64,000 bases of DNA. Origin: Hybos culiciformis (taxonomy: Eukaryota; Arthropoda; Insecta; Diptera; Hybotidae). The notes beneath the pieces are model-generated. The model was not told the origin of the DNA. It saw only the letters and a program-made list of their open reading frames with translations, and ran no database searches. How positions within the stretch are numbered: position 1 is the first letter of the stretch; every line of letters starts with the position of its first letter. This document shows, piece after piece, positions 1 to 13,100 of this stretch. Where the stretch lies: positions 26,187,052-26,251,051 of the forward strand of contig OZ023275.1 in the NCBI GenBank assembly GCA_964007475.1. The letters run 5' to 3'. The translations under genes were made by a program, and so were the position numbers.

Positions 1-1215
1 TTCCTGTGCTACTAGGGTACCGAAGTTGTAAACACCTGGACGAAGGATTTGTCCGTAAACCTCCGCCCTAAGCAGGAGATGTATGTCTCCTGGTTTGAAA
101 AATGTTGGGTCTGCTAGGCTGATTCCCTATATTTATGGCAAATCAGTATCTAGAATATTATGAGACGGTAATTGTCTTGTAATCCGTTTTAGTATCAGTG
201 CTTCCAAGTTAAGGACATTATCGTCAGATGTGTGAGAATGTAATTCGACCGACGCGAATTTTCGAGAAGAAGTTGATGCCAACTCACCAACTCCAGAAAC
301 TTGAGCGTTACATGAGAACGTCTGAATTTTTAAAGTTTGAATCGCCGGCTCTGTAATGAATGAGGACTCCGACCCTGGATCGATAAGGGCTCTTACCGTA
401 TAAAAATTATTCTGAATTTTTATATTAACTAGAGCGGTGGCTAACAAGACCTTTTTCCCATTCACAGCTAGATGTGATGTGATACTGAAAGGAGGAAACG
501 ATGTGCACGAACTGGAACTGTCAAAATGCAGGGAGGTGTGATGCTTCTTCGAGCATTTCCGGCAAGTTCCTTTTGACTTGCATTCTTTGAAATTATGGTC
601 TCCTAAACAATTAAAACAAAGATGCTTTGACTTAGCTATCTCGTGACGCTGTTTAGGGTTTAATTTGAGAAATTGGGGACACGATCCCAACTCGTGCGTT
701 GAGTCGTTACAAAGTTTACATTTCTTCTCCGATTGTGAATGGTGACTGCGAACTTTAGTGTGGCTTTTCTCTACAAGTGTAGGTTTTTCCGGGTTCGAAT
801 TCTTCTTGGATTCAATGGCTTCTAGCGTTCTATAGCGATTTGATAAGAAATTATTCATAGTTTGTCAAGTGGGAAGTTCAGTTGACCCTTCTAAATGGGT
901 TTCCCATAAGGCGCGAGAGAGATTTGGTAATCTTTGTGTCACTAAAAAAACTAATATTGGATCCCATCCGTCGACACTGACGGCAAGGGAACGTAAAGAA
1001 CTGAGACAGTCGTTGATGGTATCTTGAATTAATCTAATGGACAAAGACGTTTCGAGTTTCTGTACCGGTATTGACAGAAGAATATTGAGTTGAGTGCCTG
1101 CTAGGACTCGTTTGTTTTCGTAGGCTATAGTGAGAGCTTCCCAAGCGGGCTCGAAGCTTCCCTCTTCGAGTGGGAATTTCGAGATAATCTCTTTCGGACG
1201 GCCATCACAATGACT
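1..1215 (-). pseudogene. BEL/Pao retrotransposon gag-protease fragment (decayed)
   Basis: This is part of a BEL/Pao LTR-retrotransposon polyprotein read on the minus strand. It begins near 1210 with the C-terminal gag region (GRPKEIISKFPLEEGSF..., AWEALTIAYENKR). CCHC-like zinc knuckles follow (CKLCNDSTHELGSC, CFNCLGDHNFKECK, CRKCSKKHHTSLH). Next is a retropepsin-like segment (ALIDPGSESSFI) and the linker LADPTFFKPGDIHLLLRAEV typical before the reverse transcriptase. A TGA at 865-867 interrupts the frame where family members usually carry Trp (TWQT context). TAA and TAG codons interrupt it again near 124-135. The Asp-Ser/Thr-Gly active-site triad reads Asp-Pro-Gly. The longest open stretch is 133-858 (241 codons). 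The 5' part of gag and any LTR are missing, and the pol part lies beyond the left edge. The family call is confident; the copy is dead. Confidence 0.88.
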
Positions 1216-4200
1216 GGAGAGTTAAAATATTCTGTCAAATAGTATAATAGCTTCAAATAGCAAATGAATATCAGAAACAGCCTTAAAAATGTGGGTCAAA
1301 TCAATATTAAAAGGGATATATAAGCAATAAAAATATTTACATTTAAGTGAAATATTCAAAAAGAAAATTTTAAATTAAAATTTATATTCTGCATTAACAT
1401 TACAAACTTACATACAAACGTTATTTTTTTTACATACAATACAGTATTCAATTATTCATTTGATCAAAAATTTTACACATTTTTTAAAGTTAAAAGGGGT
1501 TTGACAAGGGTCGAAAAATTCTTTTAAGTCTTATATGATCGAATGTGGAAAGATATTTAATATGTTTAAGGAAAGCAAAAAAAATTGGTTAAATAATCTT
1601 TAATAAAAATAACTTCTATTTTTTTTTTTTATTAAAATGTAATTATTATAACTTGTGAAAATTATTATTTTTCAGTTTTTTATTTAAAAATTCTAGATCA
1701 CTTTTAATAAACGAAAAAATTTTCACCAAGAATAATTGAATGGGTTTTTATGATGATTTCAAATAAAGAAGCCAATGAATATTTTTAAAAATAAATTACT
1801 GATAACATTTTGACGAGAAACATTTTTTAATAAAAAAAAATTAGCACCAAGCTGCATTTTAATTTATTGAAAAAGTTCTTGTGGATTTTCTTCTTTTTTT
1901 TTTTTGTTTTAATCAAAAAAGTTTCAACTACATTTATTTTTAAATTTATTCGAATCTTCAATTCAATTAATTCCACTACGGTTCTAATTTATTTTTACAA
2001 TATTGTAAAAAAAAAATAAGTTGGTCTTACTATACTACTAATTTGATCTTATACTAGAAAACCCACAAACGACATGTTAATTTGATTTAATAAACTGTAA
2101 TTTTAGTTAAAAAAAAACTTTTGGGAATCTATATTATGTTTTCGTGGATAGAAAATCTATGTTTTGAAACTCTAAAATGTGACCTGCAAGCACTTTTGGA
2201 ACAAATTTTTCAGTTTTGCACTTAAAACTATGTGTAGTATTATTTTATGTAAATATTACTATGCATTTTATAACATTTTTCGAAAATAATATTTTAAATA
2301 GGACATGAAAATACAAAAAAAAAAAAAATTGGAGTGTTATACTAATTACTTAATATTTAAAAAAAAAATATTTTTTTTACCGATTTAGTTCAAAAAAATT
2401 TGATAATTCGAATATTGGAAAACTTTTTAATTATATAATTTATTGCCAATATCCTTAGGCACTTATTATTATTATTATTATTATTATTAATTACAATTTT
2501 TGTTAGAAACTTTTTTTAAATAACTTTGTAAAAACAAATAATGTATTAAGAAAATTTTAAAAATTCGGACGAAAATTAAATTTACTTGTTTAGAATAAAG
2601 TTATCGAGATTTTTCTTTCATTATAATAATAAATCTTTTCGAATTGTTTTCTTCTTATTTTTTCAAGTTAACTAAGAATACAAAAATAATACAAAAAAAG
2701 AAACTCAACTCAAGGATCTCTTGAATAAGTATATTTGTTGTATTTTCATATTGGTATAAAAAGTAGGTATACCAATTTTCCTATTCACAGATTTTAGAAA
2801 ATAAATAATTTTTTTTTTGGAGTTTTATTTCTCTAAACGCTTACAATTTTGATGTAGAAAACATTTTTTTTTCGTTTCATAATTTCATGGAAAAGTTTCT
2901 TAAAATACAAAATTTTAGAAAAGTTGAATTAAAATTCAAGTATTGTTGTTAGTTTTATAAAATAGGTACAAAGTACCACTTTTATTAGATATTATTAAAT
3001 TTGTGTAAATAATTATAAATATATACTCTGTATAATAAGCTCGGTTTTATGTATGTGCAAGTTGACGGTGCTTTTATATATAATGGCAATATTATAATTG
3101 TACATTATATAAACAGTATGACCTAAATACATTTACTTGTTTAATTCCTTTTTTTTTATCATGCTTTTTAAAGATATAATTTACTATACCCATAAATTGT
3201 ATATTTTTTGTCGTGAACATTGTAAACATGTTTAACATGTATTTATTGATTCCAGCTGTGTTTATTAGGAGAACAATGTTACAATTTTTTGTTTTTTTTT
3301 GTTATATAATACTTAAATCCAATTAAAGTAGTAAAAGAGAGAAATTTATTTTAATAAGGGAAATAATTTTAAGCTTTATCAATAGTACCAAACTTTTATT
3401 GTAATAAATTTTCTTTGAGGGGCGCAAAAAAATTTTTTTAACGATTTAAATAAATTTAATATGATAGAAGTTGTTCTTTTTCAAAATCGAAATAAAAACA
3501 GCACAATAAGCTCCAATTTTAGGTATTTTTATTTCAGTTTTAACCTTTTAAGCAAAATTAAAGTTAAAGTCGATGGATGGTGATATTAATATAAAACATA
3601 AATTTCTTAAAATCATGAAAATGAAATTGATCCTTAGAAGCGTCATCATTTTAATGCTTTCTCTATGGTATTTCAAGTATATAATCATTAGACGTAAACA
3701 CGAATCCCGTCACCATTTCAATATAAATAAATGAAGTATTGCCCTGTAAGCAATATCATACTCTATATCCAATATTATCCACTACATGAGATCTTAACAT
3801 CTGTCATAATATTTCTCCAATTTTAGTTTCCGTGATACAGAAAAAGTTTTCAGTAAACATTTGAAATAAACTAGATAAAGTAATTTTTTTTTTATTTTAT
3901 GATTTTTTTTTTGCACACAAATAATAACAACTTGAAATTCACACCATATATTTCTCCTTTATCTTATCCGATTATGAAAATCTCAAAATGTGAAATAAAA
4001 TAGATATTTGTGAAGTACATACACAAAATAGTATATAATCTACATTTTCTGTATATATGTACATATTTTATTTTTATAGTTTTATTAAGAGATCAAATAT
4101 GATTTCAATATTCATTCAATATTGCCAGATTTTTATTTAAAATGAAAATGCTTATTATCATTTTATAAAATTTGAATGAAAATGATTTTTATAAAAATAA

Positions 4201-6008
4201 TACCAAAATTGATTGAATAAAATTATTGTTACATAAATAATATAAAAAAAATTTATTAGAAAAGGCACAAGACCAAAAATAATATTGACATTTTAGTAAA
4301 ATGCATTTTATTTTAAAATATATTAAAAGAATCAATAACTTTTATTTTCTGGATTTTGAATTTTAAATTTTTGAAATGAATGCAAAAAGAATAAACCTTG
4401 AAAAGCATTAAATTTCCATAATCAAAAGAATTTTGTATTTTGTATGTATATTATTCTCTAACATCAAGTGATTATTCTGAAATGAGTTTGACTTTGAGTG
4501 GTATGCAATTTTTATAGTGTATATGTACATAAATCAATAAAATTAATATACCATTTAAATAATACAGAAGTTATAATGCTAAATGGTGAAGTAGCAATAT
4601 AAAATAATAATTTTAAATAAAAATTGATAAAAGAATTTTTTCGGACTTCTTAACTTCTGCTGTTAGATGTCAGAGAAGTCAGCTGTTAGAACATCAGTTT
4701 TATAAGATATGAGTAATATAAAGAGTTATATTGATAGGATTATGACAAGGCTCATTTCTATTCTATCGAACAAAATACATGCATGTATTGTATATTAAAA
4801 ACACCACGGTCGAATTTAACTAAATTTTATAATTTCATATTTTCTCCTCATTATACATTTTATGTATGGGCAAAAAATTTAAGTGCATATTATATTCAAA
4901 ATGTGGTCACGTTTAACATCGCTTTTTTTTAACAACAATTATTATTTTTCTTCCAAAGAACTATTTAATAAATTGCATTTCTTTCCAAGAATTAATTTAA
5001 TTTTATTTGTCATTTCTTTGAAATAATGTTTTTTTTTTTTTTGAAACATTTAATATTATACTCTGACAATTGTAATTTTAAGTGTTACTTTTTGAATATT
5101 CATTCCACAATTTTGCTATGTAATCACATCATTTGGCATAATCAGCAAGAACATTTCAATAAAAATTCATGGACAAATGTAAAAATGAAAATTAATTACG
5201 AATCTATACTACGATGTTTTTAGAATCACATTTGAAATTATATTTTATAAAATTTTCTTACACAAAGCAGCAGTTTTCCATGGAAAACGTAGAATCCTTA
5301 CACTTAAAATAAGTTTTTTTGTGAATTTGTAAAACAAAGTTTGGAATTAGAAAGTTCCATAAATAGAAAAACGTTTAAAAAGTACACCGTATAAAATTAG
5401 TCCAGCAATAATAACTGAGATAACATAAATTTACCAATGTGAAACACGAAAGAATGCTATTATATATTCATTTTTAATTGAAATTTTCTTGAGAAAATAT
5501 TTTTAAAGATCTTAATTATTGTAAATGCACTTTAGTTTTTTTGTTTTTTTTTTTGAACATAAATTAAGTCTTTTACTTAGCGAGTGACTCAATAAGTGGT
5601 TGTGAATTCATTTAAATTATTTTTTATGCAAAGAAAATACAATTTTTCAATTTTCCTTTTTTCTAGTTGGTTAACACTTTTTTTTTCAACGTTATGCATT
5701 TTTCACAAATTGTGCACAACCTTTAAAAAAAAAAGTAATTTTTTTTTTTAGTTTTTGTTTGTTGGGAAAACAGGAAAGCATGAAAATGATTTGATCCTGG
5801 GATAATAAAAATGCTATTTTTTTTTTTGAAAAGTTTATACAAAAATAGAAAATATGTAGTTATTTTTTTTCTATCTCGGAAAAATATAATTTATGTGGTT
5901 TTTTTTTATTTCTATTGTTATTAACCAGTCAAAATTTTATACCCACGATGAAATTAAAAATGCAACAAATATATTTTTTTTACATTTTTGATCCGTTTTG
6001 AAAATATC
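1216..6008. other. AT-rich intergenic DNA without recognisable genes
   Basis: This stretch is dominated by A/T runs. Both strands carry only short chance open frames of low-complexity composition, for example a Phe/Asn/His-rich 65-codon frame at 5026-5223 that starts in a T run. I saw no splice-flanked coding blocks, no RNA genes and no inverted-repeat element. It holds one (ATT)n microsatellite, listed separately. Confidence 0.6.
2463..2490. repeat. (ATT)n microsatellite
   Basis: About nine tandem ATT units, directly visible, within AT-rich intergenic sequence. Confidence 0.9.
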
Positions 6009-6016
6009 ATTCCAAT

Positions 6017-6539
6017 TAGGGTTTCCATACTCGGTTATCGAGTACTCGGTTACTCGGTTATTTTCCTGTTTTTTACATTACTCGAAAATCGGTTTTTCGG
6101 CTTTAATACTCGGTTATTATTTAAACAGTTTTGTAGATGCAAAATAAATATCAAATGAACCCAAATTGAAAAAAATTGTGTAAGTATTACGCTTTGAAAA
6201 AAAAATATAGTTTTTGTTTTTTGTTTTAAAAATTGCAGTCCAAATTCAAAACTAGTGAAAGCAAGTAAGTAAGCTTTTCAAAAAAATTGTTTTGGTTCTT
6301 CTTTTAAATTTGAAAATAAGTTTATTCGACAAACTGGAAACTTCGAATCGTTAGATGTACTAATTTTTTAAAAATGTTTTAATTAATGTTATAATTTTAA
6401 TTAAAAATTAAAAATATAACATAAATTACATAACATAAATTTTTTTTTAAATACTCGGTTAATCGAGTACTCGGTTAATTTTCCTTAAAGATATTCGAAA
6501 ACTCGGTTAATTGATTTTGCCGAGTAATTGGAAACCCTA
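6017..6539. mobile_element. hAT-type MITE with 'ACTCGGTTA' subterminal repeats
   Basis: The 523-bp element starts TAGGGTTTCCATACTCGGTT and ends in the imperfect inverse CCGAGTAATTGGAAACCCTA. It is flanked by a perfect 8-bp duplication, ATTCCAAT, at 6009-6016 and 6540-6547. An 8-bp TSD is the hAT superfamily signature. ACTCGGTTA-like motifs are iterated at both ends (about 6020-6120 and 6450-6505), in direct and palindromic arrangement around CGAGTACTCG. These look like transposase-binding repeats. The interior is AT-rich and non-coding, so the element must have been mobilised in trans. Confidence 0.9.
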
Positions 6540-6627
6540 ATTCCAATGATGTACTTGTTAGAATTTTAATGTGCTTTGTTTTTTTTTTGAAAATTAACTT
6601 TACGAAGAAATTATGTTTAGAAAATCA

Positions 6628-7647
6628 TTATTGTGGACTAAACTTCCCTAATTTATGCCGTCTTTTGAAAGGTCTAACGAAGCACTGCAAGTATTGCTCA
6701 ACCGGAGCTAAACGAAATATTTGAGCTGTAATGTACAAAAAATTAGTATTGGTGATGGATCTTTTATTTTTAGTGATAAATTTTCTCCGAATTTTGTGGA
6801 AAATTTTTTCAACAAAAAAATAAATAAAACTCTGTATGATATACTTTGAAACCATTGCTTATTTCTCTTTATTATCACATTATTACTTTGTTGAAGACGA
6901 GGCTGTTCAATGATGAGACAAATACATACAAAATCATACATTAAAATAAAACTAATAAAAACTGAGTTTCATAACAAACATTGATAACTGTAGTCAGTAC
7001 GTAGAACTAGTCCAAATTTTCATTTAATTCGTTATAAAAAACTCAAAATAACACTTTCCGTTAAAAAATTGAACGTATCGAATTTGTATATTTAATTAAA
7101 TATAAACAATTAACTTTCTTTATTAAAATTAAATTTTTGTTTTATTTTTTAATTTTTTAAATTTTTTTTTTCAATTTAATCCTTCTCTTTTTGATTTTAT
7201 AATTTTATTGCAATAAAATAAAATAAATTAATTAAATTTACAACAAAGGGCGAATTTTATAACAATTCTCAATTTACATGAAAACATGGTTAGAAACATT
7301 TTTTTTTAATTTTGTATCAAAAACGATAAAAAATATTTCAATTTAAAATATTTTGTAAAATAATTTCCAGTAATGAAAATTATTTTCTACAGAAATATTA
7401 AAAAAAAAAAAAAAATTCATTAGGTGTATTATGAATGAAAATGAAACCAAAAATAACAATCTGGAAAAACCAAAAGTATAGTTTGGTTTGATAAAAAAAA
7501 ATATATTAAGTTTATTAGGAAATAATTTTGGAAAAATTACGAGACGATAATATTTTAATATTTATTTTAACAATTGAAAGACTTTCAAATTATTAAATTT
7601 TTTGAGAGCTTTTTCATAGCTGAATTTATAATATTAAAGAAGGAATA
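6628..7647. other. AT-rich intergenic DNA
   Basis: Overlapping short frames on the minus strand (6628-6941) have neither recognisable domains nor splice context and look like chance frames. Nothing else was seen between the two hAT elements. Confidence 0.5.
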
Positions 7648-7655
7648 TTATATAT

Positions 7656-10113
7656 CAGGGGTGGCCAGACTTTATCTCGACAGGAGCCAAAATTAAAAAA
7701 ATCACAATTGTCGAGAGCCGCAATTACAAATTGTTTTAAATATGTAAACTGTCTTTATTGTCATTTTCATTTATCTTTATTTTTATTCATATTTTATTTA
7801 AAAAAAAAAATGTACATTAAAAATACTTATAGAACATTATTATTATTTACTAGTAGATGCTGTTGGTTTATGTATTTGTATGTTGGCTGCGAATCGTTGA
7901 AAATCTGGCTCATAACTTGTTAGTGCCGTACGAATAAGCTCAGTTAAATGAATATTTGTTAGCTGGGAACGGTGCTTCGATTTTATAAATTTCATTGTTG
8001 AATACAAAGATTCACAGCAGTATGTTGTACCAAATATTGAAATTAATTTACACGCTGCATTCTTTAAAAGAGGATATTTTAATTCAGCAACAAATTTCCA
8101 AAATTCTATTGGAGATTGTGATGATTTATGGTGCATCTTTAAACCCAGGTCCTCCTGAATTTCTATTAATTCCATCTCTCCGGCAGGTTTATCAGATAAC
8201 AAATACTTGGGAAGTGTGAAGTCGTCACTAAGTATATCAATTTCAAATGGATTTACAAGAAAATTGATGCAACATTTAAATTTTTCCAAATCTTCAAACC
8301 TTAATTTAAAATTGTCTATCAATTTCTGTAACTTGTCCTGATATTCATGAAGCTTTGTATCTTCGATTTGTGACTTTTTATCGTTCAATCGAGGAAAGTG
8401 ATTAAATTTTTTTGTAATCAAATCATGTTTAAATAGAATCATTTTTTTTTGAAAACTGAAAATTTTTTGAGTAAGATCAGCAATGGTTTTCTGCTTACCC
8501 TGTAATTCTAAATTGAGTGATTGTAAATGTTCCATTATGTCAGTCAAAAACATTAAATCTTGAATCCAATAATCGTCTTCTAATTCTGGATAGTGCTTAT
8601 CCTTTTCTTTAAGAAAATTAGTTATGGGGACGATTAAGTCAACGAAGCGGCTTAAAACATTATAGGTGGATAACCATCTCACGAGCGAATAAAAAGGTAA
8701 GTCATTGGGATGATCTTCAAAATCCAACTCTTCAAGAAAATTTTTGAATTGGCGATGGTTTTTTGAACTGGTTACGAATATAGTTGACTATTTGTAAAAC
8801 AATTTTCATTACATTTTCATACTTGAAGAATTTAGCTACCAGATTTTCGCGGTGAATAATGCAATGAATAGGTAGAAAATCTGGAATTTTGGGATCACTT
8901 TTTAAAAGACCGACAAGTCCTATATTTTTACCCAACATTGCAGGTGCTCCGTCGGTTGCCACACTTATAAGATTTTCCAGATGTATACCAAATCTCGATA
9001 TAATTAAATCAAGTGCATTCTTGATATCGATCCCGCGTGTGGTATCTTTAAGCGGTACTAAATCTAGCAATTCTTCATGTACTGTCACATCTGCATGCAC
9101 ATATCGAATAAATTGCGGAATATCTTGAATATCCGTAGATTCGTCAAGAGCTAAACTGATTGCTACGCTCTTTTTTATGTTTTTTATTAACTGTTCTTCG
9201 CAATCTTTACTAATTTCAGTAATACGTCGTTCAGTTGTATGACGTGAAATTGGAATTTGTGAGATTAACTTTAATAATTTTGAATTATTGGGATCCAAAA
9301 TCTTTACAACTTCCTCAATATTCTTCTTTATAAATTCTCCCTCCGAATATGGACGTTTAGCACGAGCAATATTCCAAGATATAGCAAAACTAGCCTCGGT
9401 CGCAGTACTATTTTCTTTAGCAAATGACGACAATAAATTCTGTTGACCACGTAGCCCAGACGTTAAAGATTTTAGTTTTTTGGTCCTTATGATCGAATTA
9501 TGTGGATATTCCGTAATAAACTTACCATGGTTTTGTTCGTGGTGCCGTTTTAAGTTACTTGCTTTATATTGGGAGAGTGATTGATTGCAAATAACGCACA
9601 TTGGTTTTCCATTTCGATCGATGAATGCATAATCTTCTTCCCATTCAAATCTGAAAGTTCGATTTTCATCTTCATATCTTCTTTTCTTATTTTCTGACGT
9701 CATATTTATAAAATAATCGATATCTAAAATCGAATGGTCTCGTTTGAAATTGATTTATTAAAATATTGTAGAAAAAATACCTTTTAACCTTTAAGTATAT
9801 GAAAACAATAACAGTACGATTTTCACACAACTAAGCTTTATTGCTGTACATGTACACAATAAATTCACAATAAATATATTTTTACATAAAAAATTACTTA
9901 ATATTTGCACATGTATTTTGTACATAGCAGGCTATGACTCTGCACAGTACAAAAATTCAGTTAAAAAAAATAAACGTGAGAACTTTTTTAAAGTAAATCG
10001 TAAAATATTGTAATAATCAATTTTGAACAATATTTGTTCGAACGTGGCTAGAGCCGCAATGAGAAAGAACGAGAGCCGCATGCGGCTCGCGAGCCGCACT
10101 TTGGCCACGTATG
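7656..10113 (-). mobile_element. Near-complete hAT transposon
   Basis: The 2458-bp element is flanked by a perfect 8-bp TSD, TTATATAT (7648-7655 and 10114-10121). Its terminal inverted repeats are imperfect: the left begins CAGGGGTGGCCAGACTTTA and the right, read inward, CATACGTGGCCAAAGTGCGG. Both subtermini are rich in GAGCCGC/GCGGCTC motifs (several copies at 10050-10098, others at 7683-7725), which are plausible transposase-binding sites. The transposase gene fills the minus strand. Sharp TSDs and long ORFs argue for a fairly recent insertion; one frameshift makes this copy non-autonomous as assembled. Confidence 0.95.
7843..9703 (-). pseudogene. hAT transposase, GTF2IRD2/ZBED5-like, one frameshift
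   Basis: The transposase lies in two abutting minus-strand frames, 9703-8732 (323 codons) and 8727-7843 (294 codons). The N-terminus is basic (ENKKRRYEDE). It is followed by a BED/C2H2-like finger, CVICNQSLSQYKASNLKRHH, and then by a catalytic-core segment with ALDESTDIQDIPQFIRY. The second frame holds the VRWLS motif typical of this group. It also holds the C-terminal hAT dimerisation region (FWKFVAELKYPLL..., CCESLYSTMKFIKSKHRSQL). The first frame runs out just after QFKK. The six-T run at 8759-8764 (poly-A on the coding strand) appears to hold one base too many: one base fewer would keep the family-typical sequence continuous into the second frame. That is either a single inactivating mutation or a homopolymer assembly error. 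Similar proteins in insects are usually annotated as GTF2I repeat domain-containing protein 2-like. Confidence 0.9.
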
Positions 10114-10121
10114 TTATATAT

Positions 10122-13100
10122 TAAAAATTTTGGTTATAAAATGAAAATGAAATTATAATAAAACGTCTTTGATATCGGTATGAAAGAAAATTAATTTTAT
10201 TGAATGAAAATCAAGTTCAAAAATTTTTCAATTATTTAGTAGAAAACACTTAAAAATGTTTCCAGAATGTAAAAGTGTAATGTTATTTTGTCGGAGGCAG
10301 ACGTTGAAAGTAAAACATATATATATATTGGAAGATAGAAGAATTTCTTTAAAATTGTTTTAGATAAATATTAAGGTAATTTTCTGAGAATAATTTAAAC
10401 GACATTTTTCCTATGTATTCAATTATTAAAAAATTTATTTATTAAATCGATATTTTCAAATTATATACTTTCTAAATAGAAATTTTGCATTCTAAGTACT
10501 TAGCTATAATATTACGAAAATAATTAATCTTTTAAACATTTTCATTATCAGAAAAAAAAATATTACAGGTTCCTTTAATACGTATGCAAGCATTCATGTG
10601 CAATGCATTGCAAAATTCAACATAACGCTTTGTATATTGGTGTTCTGATCTGGACCTTTGAGATTTTAAGGTTGTGAATAATATTTTTATAAACTATACA
10701 CATAGATAAATATATATGTATTAAAGAATGTTCTTTATGGTCATGAACCTACAAGATTATATGGTTATTTTTCAAACCCTGTGGAATTGTAATTTCATTT
10801 TATATTTGAAAGGAAAACACAAATTAAGAGTAAAATATATGTTAAAAAAAAAGTGTATATATTTCTGCATATGTATTATATATTGCTAAAAGGTGATTTT
10901 GTGTTTCCTTTATCAAACTATCATGTAAACAAAACAGTTTATTTGAAATTAAAAACTTAGTAGAGTGTAGAAAACTAAATTATTTGTTGAATATAAATAA
11001 GGTCGATATTATATATGACTTATTCAATGTTGCTTTAAACTTTACATATTTATGCATTTAATAATTATAAACTTATGTAATATAAAATATATATAATATA
11101 TTATAATAATTATAATAGATATAATCACTATTTCCGCAAATAGATTTATTTGCAAATAATTAGTATTTTCCAGAGATAAAGGATTAAATGTATTGTACTT
11201 TGAACGAAAAGATTATTTTGAAAGTGATTCAAAAATAGCTATCTTTAAATTAATTGTATTTCTATGGATACAGAACTCTACGTTTTAATTAAAATTATCA
11301 TAGTACGATAATTTTAATGTGAAAGCTTACCCTGCAGATATTACATACATTGAGTCATTTATGATATCATTGTACAATTACCTCATACAACATATTTTAT
11401 ATATGCGCAAATTAAATAAATGAAATTATATTACATACAAATTCTTTTTTGTATATGAAGTCTTTAGATAACATAACTCATATTTAAACAAAAAAAAAAT
11501 CACAAAACTGTTTCAATTATTATATAAAATTGTTTATTTTGAAGTGGTTTTGTCTCAAGGGGAAAAGAAAATAAGTGATTTATTTAAATATATACATAGT
11601 TTGCTATATAAAGAGAACTGAAATGATCAATATAATTTTTGTTTGTTTAAGATAGATAATTTTTTTTTTGTGTGAATATAAGTGTGCTGCCCTTCAAGAA
11701 TTGAAATAATTATTATGAATGAAGATTAAAAACATTTATGCTCATTTTAAATTTTTTTGTTAAATTTTTTTATTATATTTAAAAATAATAATACCATTTT
11801 TAGAGTGCTGATACACTATAGATTTTTTATATAGAGTTGCTCTAGCTAGAGTTATATAGAGTGTGTGAAATCTGCAAGTGTGCATAGCAAGTAGACTTCT
11901 CTAGCTAAAGTCAATGTAGAGTCTCTAGTCTCTAGCTAAAGGAATTATCTATATTCAGTATACTTAAAAAAAAAATATTTTAAGAATTTGGTACGTAAGT
12001 TTTTATTCTCGTTTCGTCTATGATGATGTTGACATTGCATAGAATTTCATAAAAAATATTGACAATGTTCACAAAATTTGTCACACAAAGTAGTACTAAA
12101 TGGTATTTAAAAAATTTTAATACCTGGGGCTGAATATTTTTAGTTTTTGTTACAATTAAAAACCCCTAAATTTTTTTTAATTGTATATTATAAATTGTTC
12201 GTCGTTTTTTCAATAAATAATATATTTATTAAAATTTTATCAATAATTAAAGCCAATATGTATCAAAATCAAAAAGATTCCTAATGCCTTGTTTCCTAAT
12301 GCTAATTTACCTATCTGAAAAAATAGTACCGTAAAAACCGATTTTCTATGTTATTACATATTCTATTTATATTTAAGCAAATTTTCTGAAAATGAAGATA
12401 TAAATTTTATCTATTTTTTCGTAAAAAGAATTTTTTTAAAATATTTTCAAATAATTAAGGAAATTGAATTTATTTTTTTTGCTATCTGAAAAATTTCATT
12501 ACTTCACAAAATTATTTTTTTTGTTTCATTTTCATTACGTTTCTTTCCTACCTATCTGAATTTTTTTTAAAGATAACTTTTCCTGTCAAAAATTTTTTTT
12601 TTGTTTTAAAAAATCAAATGTAAAAAATATAAAATTGCATTTGATTTTTTACTTTCAGATAAAATTAGCTGTGAATAGGTTTCCGGAACATTCCTCCGAA
12701 AATTACTTTACTGTAGTAGCTATAAACAACTTATAAAGTGTAATTAAAATCACAAAATAGAATAAACAAAAATAAATTTATTATGTCGAAATTCGCTTTT
12801 TGGAGCAAAAATACAAAAATATTTTTTTATGTTCGTCTAATAATTATATAAAAAGGTAATTTTCAAATAATATGTTTAATATATATGTATTCTTTATCAA
12901 CTTTCATGCTGTTTTTTTTTTTGTCTTATACAATAAAGACACTTTTTGTTTACTTAAAACCCTTATTTACTTAAATTTAGAATCATTTTATCTGTTTACG
13001 GTTCGAACAAGTTTTAAAAGTTTTTCTGTTTCTAGAGTAGACTTTTGCACAGGTAATATTTGTTTTTTATAAAAAAATGTTTTTTTGAGCACGGGAGATC

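Noticed and set aside
5026..5223. Short plus-strand frame starting with a Phe run
   Set aside because: Encoded by a T homopolymer, no splice or promoter context, low complexity.
8889..9128. Plus-strand frame across the hAT transposase
   Set aside because: Antisense shadow of the transposase gene.
12872..13072. Possible small secreted protein frame
   Set aside because: Phe/Leu/Tyr bias follows from T-rich sequence; no signal-peptide cleavage or splice evidence.
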